A stretch of DNA of 64,000 nucleotides from Ornithinibacillus xuwenensis (GTDB lineage Bacteria > Bacillota > Bacilli > Bacillales > Amphibacillaceae). The stretch covers positions 1 to 64,000 of the forward strand of contig NZ_JBDIML010000003.1 of assembly GCF_039614845.1 (NCBI RefSeq), given 5' to 3'. Numbering within the stretch: position 1 is the first letter of the stretch; the number at the start of each line of letters is the position of its first letter. The notes under the pieces are model-generated. The model searched no databases. It had not been told where the DNA came from and was given only the letters and a program-made list of their open reading frames with translations. The position numbers and the translations under genes were made by a program. Shown here one piece after another: positions 58,688 through 64,000 of this stretch.

Positions 58688-59352
58688 AGTCGCACCCTAT
58701 AACCGATTCCACGAATTGTTTCAATAACAGTTGGACTAGCAGGATTCTTTTCAATTTTCTCTCGTAAATAGCGGATATGAACCATTAACGTTTTGTCCCC
58801 ATCAATAAATTGCTCGCCCCATACACCTTCATAAAGCTGTTCCTTCGTTAGAATCTGATTTAGATGTCTAAGAAAATAGTTAAATAAATAATACTGCTTC
58901 CCGGTCAACAGAATTTCCTCATCTGTGTCACGGTTCATTATTTGCATATCCTTCATATGTATTGTCAAATGTTGAAGCTCAATTACATCATTTTTCTTTT
59001 CAAAACGTCTTAGTAAAACCTCTAGGCGAGCAGCAAGCTCATCCGGATGAAATGGCTTTGTTAAATAATCATCAGCAAAATCTAATCCTTCGATTTTATC
59101 CTCAACAGATGTCCGAGCGGATAACATAAGAATTGGTATTTGACTATCGTTCTTTTTAATCCTTCTACCAATTGAAAAACCATCTAAACCAGGTAACATT
59201 ACATCCAGAATAACAATATCAGCTTTTTCAATAAAGCGATCGACCTCTTCACCAGATGTTAACCATGTGACTGCATATCCTCTGTTTTGTAAGTCATTGG
59301 ATACCCATTCTCCAATGTCTTTTTCATCTTCTATATATAAAATCGTAACCAA
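58684..59352 (-). CDS. OmpR/PhoB-type response regulator
   Basis: Receiver domain with the acidic pocket (IEDEKD), phosphoacceptor Asp in VILDVMLPGLDG, conserved Thr/Ser in LMLSARTS and Lys in DYLTKPFHPDELAAR; C-terminal winged helix with LTGKQYYLFNYFLRHLNQILTKEQLYEGVWG in parts and RYLREKIEKNPASPTVIETIRGIGYRVRL. 222 aa. Starts at TTG with GGGGGA 6 nt upstream. It probably controls the adjacent ABC exporter. Confidence 0.93.
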   Translation of the reverse strand: MVTILYIEDEKDIGEWVSNDLQNRGYAVTWLTSGEEVDRFIEKADIVILDVMLPGLDGFSIGRRIKKNDSQIPILMLSARTSVEDKIEGLDFADDYLTKPFHPDELAARLEVLLRRFEKKNDVIELQHLTIHMKDMQIMNRDTDEEILLTGKQYYLFNYFLRHLNQILTKEQLYEGVWGEQFIDGDKTLMVHIRYLREKIEKNPASPTVIETIRGIGYRVRL

Positions 59353-59494
59353 TTTTCTTCCCCCTTACCAAATCAATTCTATCATAGGGTGCAAGTTATC
59401 TACCATTGGAGGTTCCAGCTTTGTTAAATAAATGATAAGAAAGCTCGTCTTTTTTATTGTTATGCTGAATACATTTTATTTTGAGGTGAAAACA

Positions 59495-60652
59495 ATGAGA
59501 CAAGCAACAGTAGAAAAGCTTTATATTTTTATAATCATGTTTTTTATCAGCCTTATTATGCGGATTCAAATTCCAATCTTTACCCCCTACGCCGCATTGC
59601 TTGGTGCATCAAGTATAGTGATTGGAATAATTCTTAGTGCAACATCATTCTCGAATCTACTTGGGAATTTGCTTTCTGGTCCAATGGTTGATCGTTTTGG
59701 AAAAAAACTTTTTATTACCATACCTTTATTTGCCTCTGGGTTTATTTTTCTTGCTCATGGTATTGCAACAGATTCTGTTGATTTATTAATTCTACATGCA
59801 CTCAACGGATTCGCGCTTGCCTTCTTAATTCCAGCAGCATTCGCTTTACTTTCCGGATATGCCAAAAACAGTAAACAACAGGGAAAGAACATTGCGATGA
59901 ATGGCATTCTGACAACAACTGCTAGTATTGTAGCTCCTATAATTGGTGGGCAACTCGTAGAAGTTGTGGGATATCAAAATGCCTACTTTATTATTGGGGT
60001 TGCAATGCTATTAACAGCATTATTTGCTAGTCGATTCTTAACTGAAAGACAAGAAATCGTCAGCCAACGAAACCAAGCTACCGTCAACTTAGCCCAATTA
60101 GTTACTTCCCCTAAATTATTTGTCATCTATTTAGTCGGATTTGCTGTCATGTATATTCATGGTGTGCTAATCTATGAGATTCCATATTTAACAATTGAAA
60201 AAGGTTATTCAACTGTCACGACTGGACAATTATTTAGCTACATGGGAATCGGAACATTTATTACATTATCATTATTCTTTATTAATCGGTTCGACCCGAT
60301 TAAACGACTCATTGTTGGGTTATTTGGTATGTCAGCTTCTTTATTTATCCTTTTTGCAATGCCGAGTGTTTCCCTACCAATTCCTTTATTTACTACAGGG
60401 TTATTCTTTGGGCTTATTATGCCTGCAATGGCAACCGCTATCACTGAAAACGTTTCAAAACAAGCCTATGGAAAGGCGTTTGGTGTGATGTCTGCCGTCT
60501 ATTCATTAGGCATTATTGCAAGTTCCTTTATTACTGGAGTAGTCAGAGAAATCATTTCTCCATATTTCGTTGCCTTTATCGTTGGGATGGTTATTCTAAC
60601 TATTCTAGGACACGTAAAACTCCGTACTCCATCCCGTGTACATGCAATGTAA
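59495..60652 (+). CDS. MFS transporter (multidrug/sugar efflux-like)
   Basis: Twelve helices over ~385 aa. MFFISLIMRIQIPIFTPYAALLG, GPMVDRFGKKLFITIPLF loop and AFLIPAAFALLSGYAKNSKQQGKNIAMNGILTTTASIVAPIIGGQL in parts are typical of MFS exporters. No cargo can be inferred. GAGGTG precedes the ATG; the open frame runs 21 codons further upstream. It is divergent from the response regulator gene. Confidence 0.85.
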   Translation: MRQATVEKLYIFIIMFFISLIMRIQIPIFTPYAALLGASSIVIGIILSATSFSNLLGNLLSGPMVDRFGKKLFITIPLFASGFIFLAHGIATDSVDLLILHALNGFALAFLIPAAFALLSGYAKNSKQQGKNIAMNGILTTTASIVAPIIGGQLVEVVGYQNAYFIIGVAMLLTALFASRFLTERQEIVSQRNQATVNLAQLVTSPKLFVIYLVGFAVMYIHGVLIYEIPYLTIEKGYSTVTTGQLFSYMGIGTFITLSLFFINRFDPIKRLIVGLFGMSASLFILFAMPSVSLPIPLFTTGLFFGLIMPAMATAITENVSKQAYGKAFGVMSAVYSLGIIASSFITGVVREIISPYFVAFIVGMVILTILGHVKLRTPSRVHAM

Positions 60653-60664
60653 AAGCTTTTAAAA

Positions 60665-60705
60665 AAGCCAGACAACCATTAGTGCAACTAACGGTGTCTG
60701 GTAGC
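60665..60705. terminator. Bidirectional terminator
   Basis: A GC-containing inverted repeat (CCAGACA-aCC-aTTAGT with ACTAA-cgGtGTCTGG) with A and T flanks separates the MFS gene from the convergent adhB. Confidence 0.75.
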
Positions 60706-60710
60706 TTCTA

Positions 60711-61847
60711 TTATGGTTGCAGAACAACCTTAATACAATTTTCTGTTTTCGTATCAAAAATTTCATAACCATGCTTTGCTTCAGCCAATGGTATTTTATG
60801 GGTAATGATGTCACTCAAATCAACCTTCCCCTGTCCAATTAAATCATGAAGAAACGGCATATAATGAATAACAGGAGCTTGTCCTGTTCGAATATTAACG
60901 TTTCGTTCAAAAATATCTCCAAATGGAAATGCATTATACCTGGCAGCATACACCCCTGTAACTTGTATGTTCCCACCTTTTCGCACAGCTTGGCTAGCCA
61001 TTACAAGCGCTCCCATAGTGCCTCCTTGTAGCCTTAAACCTGTTGCCAAGAATTCTAGATCAGTCATTTTACCATCCATACCAACACAGTCGATGACCAC
61101 ATCTGCTCCGCCCTTTGTCATTTCATGAAGGTAAGAGCCTACATTTTCATGGTCTTCAAAGTTAATAATTTCTACTTGGTTAGTACGCTTGGCATGCTCT
61201 AATCGATAGCCAACATAATCTACAGCAATAACACGCTTCGCTCCTTTTAACCAAGCGAATTTCTGTGCTAATAACCCAATTGGACCGCATCCCAAAATGA
61301 CAACAGTGTCCCCTTCTTTCATACCGGAGTTATCAACACTCCAATAAGCAGTGGTCCCCGCATCTGCTAGAAGTACGAGATTATCATCATTTACTTCACT
61401 GTCATCAGGAATTTTAAAAGGGGTAAAATTCCCATAAGGAACACGCATGAATTCCGCTTGTCCACCTGGATATCCACCTGTTGTCCCTGAATAGCCAAAA
61501 TATGCTCCCATTTCGCCATTATCATTGGAATTATCACATTGGCTTTCTAGCTGATTTTTACAAAACCAGCATTCTCCACAACTTACATTGAACGGAATGA
61601 CAACACGGTCACCTTTTTTTACCTTCGTTACATCTGGACCAACTTCTTCTACAATCCCCATTGGTTCATGACCAATTACATAATTTTCTTGGATATTTGG
61701 TATCATGCCATGTAATAGATGCAAATCGGAACCACATATTGCTGTATTTGTTAGCTTTATGATGACATCGTCAGAGCGATGAATTTTTGGTGCATCTACA
61801 TCTTTTACGATAATATTCTTCACACCTTGATAGGTCACTGCTTTCAT
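60711..61847 (-). CDS. adhB: Zinc-dependent alcohol dehydrogenase (AdhB-like)
   Basis: MDR-family dehydrogenase of 378 aa. Catalytic Zn ligands: NTAICGSDLHLLHG (Cys), VIGHEPMGIVEEVG (His) and the later Cys region; structural Zn Cys set in SCGECWFCKNQLESQCDN. NAD-binding GCGPIGLLAQKFAWLKG, in parts. It resembles glutathione-independent formaldehyde dehydrogenase-like enzymes and B. subtilis AdhB, which lies in the same spore-coat neighbourhood (yraGF-adhB-yraED). It probably oxidises an alcohol or aldehyde in the sporangium. Confidence 0.85.
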   Translation of the reverse strand: MKAVTYQGVKNIIVKDVDAPKIHRSDDVIIKLTNTAICGSDLHLLHGMIPNIQENYVIGHEPMGIVEEVGPDVTKVKKGDRVVIPFNVSCGECWFCKNQLESQCDNSNDNGEMGAYFGYSGTTGGYPGGQAEFMRVPYGNFTPFKIPDDSEVNDDNLVLLADAGTTAYWSVDNSGMKEGDTVVILGCGPIGLLAQKFAWLKGAKRVIAVDYVGYRLEHAKRTNQVEIINFEDHENVGSYLHEMTKGGADVVIDCVGMDGKMTDLEFLATGLRLQGGTMGALVMASQAVRKGGNIQVTGVYAARYNAFPFGDIFERNVNIRTGQAPVIHYMPFLHDLIGQGKVDLSDIITHKIPLAEAKHGYEIFDTKTENCIKVVLQP

Positions 61848-61866
61848 CCAGGTTCGCCGCCCTTCT

Positions 61867-62226
61867 CTATTTTGGTGGTGTAGGAAATAATCCTTTTCTG
61901 TTATTGTTTTCTGGAAATAAATCTAAACCTGCTATATCAATTGCATTCTGCGCAGCTACCAAGTCTATTTCCTGTTGCTTACTTAAGTCATAAGGATAAA
62001 ACCAATGTTTTTTCATCATGAGATCTGTTAGTTCACCATGAAAATCTATTGCTGCTTCTAATTGATTATGAATCGTTACGCGTACTTCAGGACTTGCTGC
62101 TTCTGTTAGCGCAATCCCATAATTTCTAACTGATTCTTTCACCGTGATTAAAAAGTCCATTGCAATAGCTGAATCGATTTTCTCTGGCATTCCAACAGCA
62201 TTGATTGGATCTAAATAATCGTTCAT
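61867..62226 (-). CDS. yraF: CotF-like coat protein, long subunit (YraF type)
   Basis: 119 aa, CotF/YraF family. ITVKESVRNYGIALTEAASPEVRVTI is the conserved helical motif, followed by LEAAIDFHGELTDLMMKKHWFYPYDL. AAATGAGGTGA precedes the ATG. It lies 19 nt upstream of adhB and downstream of the short coat gene, suggesting one operon. In spore coats the CotF-type proteins are made in the mother cell late in sporulation. The yra naming is by synteny and size with B. subtilis. Confidence 0.8.
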   Translation of the reverse strand: MNDYLDPINAVGMPEKIDSAIAMDFLITVKESVRNYGIALTEAASPEVRVTIHNQLEAAIDFHGELTDLMMKKHWFYPYDLSKQQEIDLVAAQNAIDIAGLDLFPENNNRKGLFPTPPK

Positions 62227-62235
62227 TTTTTCACC

Positions 62236-62445
62236 TCATTTCTCAGATCTTGTATAAGGATAAATACGTTGTAGTTGTTTAATGTCGAGTATCGACATCT
62301 GGACATTCTTTTCCATAAGCGCTCGCAAATCTTGGTCAAAAACTACCCCCTGCATAAGCTTGGATTTTAATAGTCCAACTGTTTTCATATTGATTAACTC
62401 ATGCATATCAACTGTTTCATGAAAAGCCGTATCTTCTTTGCCCAT
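62236..62445 (-). CDS. yraG: CotF-like coat protein, short subunit (YraG type)
   Basis: 69 aa with ETVDMHELINMKTVGLLKSKLMQG and a C-terminal ILDIKQLQRIYPYTR, a pattern similar to the N-terminal region of CotF and to the short paralogue across the divergent promoter. AGGAGG before the ATG; a TTG one codon upstream is also possible. The yra name rests on synteny. Confidence 0.7.
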   Translation of the reverse strand: MGKEDTAFHETVDMHELINMKTVGLLKSKLMQGVVFDQDLRALMEKNVQMSILDIKQLQRIYPYTRSEK

Positions 62446-62567
62446 CAAGATTCCTCCTAAGACTAATCTATAGCTATTTTGTCTCGAAACACATAACCTA
62501 TTCGATTAAGTATAAAGAGGTTTAAAATAGGCAACATAAAAAAAGCATAATACGTAGGAGTGTGTAT

Positions 62568-62774
62568 ATGAAGGATAAGATGGCATTACATGAAACCTTA
62601 GAATTACATGAGATTTTAAACTTTAAAAATCTTTGCTTAACAAAAGCAGCTACAATGAAGGGATTAGTTGGGTGTGACGAATTAAAGCAAATACTCACAA
62701 CTGATGTTATTGAAGGAAAACAGCATGTACAAGATTTAACAAAACTTCTTGAAAGCAGGAGTGTACAACTATGA
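62568..62774 (+). CDS. yraE: CotF-like coat protein, short subunit (YraE type)
   Basis: 68 aa with ETLELHEILNFKNLCLTKAATMKGLVGCDELKQIL in parts, clearly paralogous to the minus-strand short subunit (HETVDMHELINMKTVGLLKSK). GGAG precedes the ATG. It overlaps the next gene by 4 nt. Divergently oriented from the minus-strand coat pair. Named by synteny with B. subtilis. Confidence 0.7.
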   Translation: MKDKMALHETLELHEILNFKNLCLTKAATMKGLVGCDELKQILTTDVIEGKQHVQDLTKLLESRSVQL

Positions 62775-63067
62775 CAAATATCATTCAAAAAATTGCTGGC
62801 TTAAGTGGTATGACTGATCAAGCTATTGCTACAGATTTTCTTATTTCCACCAAAACAGCAGTTCGTAATTATACATTTGCACTCACGGAATCAGTCACAC
62901 CAGAAGTTAGAAATACGTTACGTAATCAATTGGCATATGCAATTGAAGCACATGAAAAAATTAGTCAATATATGATAGAAAAGGGTTACTACCATCCAAG
63001 TGACTTAAAAGCCCAAACTGAGATAGCTCAAAAAACTACAAAAGCAGCGTTAAAAATCGCTGATTAA
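62771..63067 (+). CDS. yraD: CotF-like coat protein, long subunit (YraD type)
   Basis: 98 aa: TAVRNYTFALTESVTPEVRNTL, then RNQLAYAIEAHEKISQYMIEKGYYHPSDLK, matching the conserved segment of the minus-strand long subunit (VRNYGIALTEAASPEVRVTI). Translation is coupled to the short subunit (ATGA overlap). The four coat genes form two divergent short-long pairs. Confidence 0.8.
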   Translation: MTNIIQKIAGLSGMTDQAIATDFLISTKTAVRNYTFALTESVTPEVRNTLRNQLAYAIEAHEKISQYMIEKGYYHPSDLKAQTEIAQKTTKAALKIAD

Positions 63068-63069
63068 AA

Positions 63070-63105
63070 AATGCCAGCCCACAATTTTATGTGGACTGGC
63101 TCCTT
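63070..63105 (+). terminator. Intrinsic terminator of the plus-strand coat genes
   Basis: GCCAGCCCACA (63073-63083) pairs with TGTGGACTGGC (63090-63100), one mismatch, followed by TCCTTTT. Confidence 0.8.
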
Positions 63106-63168
63106 TTGTATCACCGTAATCAGTATTCAAACTACCTAGATGTAAGCATACATTATTTAGAAAATGAA

Positions 63169-63324
63169 TTAATAATTTGTCCTCAGCAATCTTCTAACAA
63201 ATTCTAACCAATCAGGTAAATCCTCTCCGATTACAATTCCAAGTATTCCAGCTAACACCACGAGTATCAAAAACCAAAACACAATATTTTTATAAATCGG
63301 TGATTTCTTTGGCTTGTTTTGCAA
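63169..63324 (-). CDS. Small membrane protein (51 aa), unknown
   Basis: A TTG start with GAGAGG 10 nt upstream opens a 51-codon frame on the minus strand. The product has a basic N-terminus (QNKPKKSPIYKN), one hydrophobic helix (IVFWFLILVVLAGILGIVIG) and a short charged tail (EDLPDWLEFVRRLLR). This plan matches many Bacillaceae one-helix membrane mini-proteins. It lies between the coat genes and a GNAT gene. Family not recognised. Confidence 0.6.
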   Translation of the reverse strand: MQNKPKKSPIYKNIVFWFLILVVLAGILGIVIGEDLPDWLEFVRRLLRTNY

Positions 63325-63545
63325 TTTCTATCATCCTCTCACTCGGCCCAAGGTCTATCGTATTCTATTTCTACATATCAGACAAAATTCCTTTTCCGCA
63401 ATGAAAAAATTCTAACACAACAATTGGATCATACATTGCCGAATATTATAAGTAATTCTTATCCTAAATAATAACTAATTGGTATTTAACTTATACAAGA
63501 AAGTAAAGTACGATATAAGTATAAAATAGTAAAAGGAGGAATAGT

Positions 63546-64000
63546 ATGAAGGGCAGATTAACGTTTAGAAATGCTACCGAAGAAGACTTAGCCATAATTG
63601 TTGAAATGCTAGCTGATGATGAATTAGGAAGACAGCGTGAGCGCATTGAACACCCAATTCCAAGCACCTATATGAAAGCATTCCAAGCCATCAAAGCTGA
63701 TTCCAATAATGAGTTAATCGTTGCATGTTGTGGAGAAAAGGTAAGTGGTGTCGCGCAAATAACATTTACTCCTTATTTAACCTACCAAGGTGGTTGGAGA
63801 GCCACCATTGAAGGAGTAAGAACGTCATCTTCTGTTCGAGGAAAAGGAATTGGAACTGCACTAATAAAATGGGGAATCAATCGGGCTAAGGAACGTGGCT
63901 GTCACTTAGTACAACTAACGACAAACAGAAAACGTAAAGATGCTCTGCGCTTTTATGAGCATCTTGGGTTTAAAGCCACACATGAAGGATTAAAATTGAA
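63546..64000 (+). CDS. GNAT N-acetyltransferase, 3' end cut by the window edge
   Basis: Starts MKGRLTFRNATEEDLAII after AGGAGG. The acetyl-CoA motif SSVRGKGIGTALIKWGIN and the final GNAT strand DALRFYEHLGFKATHEG are present, so only the last few residues are missing. Catalyses acetyl transfer to an unknown amine. Confidence 0.9.
   Translation, partial: MKGRLTFRNATEEDLAIIVEMLADDELGRQRERIEHPIPSTYMKAFQAIKADSNNELIVACCGEKVSGVAQITFTPYLTYQGGWRATIEGVRTSSSVRGKGIGTALIKWGINRAKERGCHLVQLTTNRKRKDALRFYEHLGFKATHEGLKL

Noticed and set aside
62492..62500. CATAACCTA as a sigma-K -10 for the plus-strand coat genes
   Set aside because: It fits the -10 pattern, but no suitable -35 lies at the required distance, so I do not report a promoter.
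62522..62788. 88-codon minus-strand frame rich in Cys and Ser
   Set aside because: It is the antisense of the short coat protein gene, with no ribosome site and Cys runs created by codon complement.
1..64000. CRISPR arrays, insertion sequences, prophage, tRNA genes
   Set aside because: No regularly spaced direct repeats, transposase, integrase, phage structural genes or tRNA-like clusters were recognised; the only clear direct repeat is the T-box pair.

Overview
The window is low-GC Firmicute DNA from a spore-forming member of the Bacillaceae. Evidence for sporulation is a YjcZ-type mini-protein, a YjcA-like protein, the spore photoproduct lyase pair splAB and a cluster of CotF-type coat proteins. 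Other Firmicute hallmarks are T-box leaders, a THI-box riboswitch upstream of ykoFEDC, AGGAGG ribosome sites and frequent TTG/GTG starts. Gene content resembles Oceanobacillus/Virgibacillus-type genera, but I cannot fix the genus from the sequence alone.

Layout. 1-530: 5' end of a 16S rRNA gene on the minus strand, preceded by a boxA-like leader and three tandem sigma-A promoters. 0.5-11 kb: mostly sporulation-related, membrane and housekeeping genes (YjcA-like, DPBB-DUF3889, DUF421, VOC dioxygenase, NrnB-like nuclease, UPF0182), an aminoglycoside-phosphotransferase-like gene broken by an in-frame stop, and mpg. 11.2-24.6 kb: a molybdenum-cofactor and formate island. It holds nearly the whole Moco pathway (moaA, moeB, moeA, moaE, moaD, mobB, mobA, moaB), molybdate uptake modA-modB without modC, fdhD, an FdhF/YdeP-type molybdopterin oxidoreductase, an oxalate/formate-type MFS carrier and an XRE-cupin regulator, with moaC convergent at the end. 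24.6-30 kb: HMG-CoA lyase, an arsRBC operon and release factor 3.

29.7-38.4 kb: two kinase-fold genes, a five-LysM NlpC/P60 cell-wall hydrolase, a degenerate EAL-HDOD protein, then two tandem T-box leaders whose specifier reads UAC (Tyr). They precede an NhaC-family carrier translationally coupled to a PqqB-like metallo-hydrolase. This is the most interesting locus: a tyrosine-starvation-controlled carrier plus a relative of PqqB, the enzyme that hydroxylates tyrosine in PQQ biosynthesis, with no other pqq gene in the window. 38.4-48 kb: a second DUF421 protein, a lipoprotein, the TPP-riboswitch-controlled ykoFEDC pyrimidine-precursor uptake operon, an aromatic-acid-exporter-like protein, heme O synthase and a Cys-rich pentapeptide-repeat protein.

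48-64 kb: a GNAT / ANT(6) / MFS gene block that looks like drug resistance, splAB, a cysteine hydrolase behind a Fur-like box and a 12-codon mini-ORF, a cold-shock protein, an ABC exporter (one ATPase, two permeases) next to a two-component system, another MFS carrier, adhB with mirrored CotF-like coat gene pairs (the B. subtilis yraGF-adhB-yraED arrangement), a 51-aa membrane protein not previously delimited, and a GNAT gene running off the right edge. No insertion sequences, prophage, CRISPR arrays or tRNA genes were seen.
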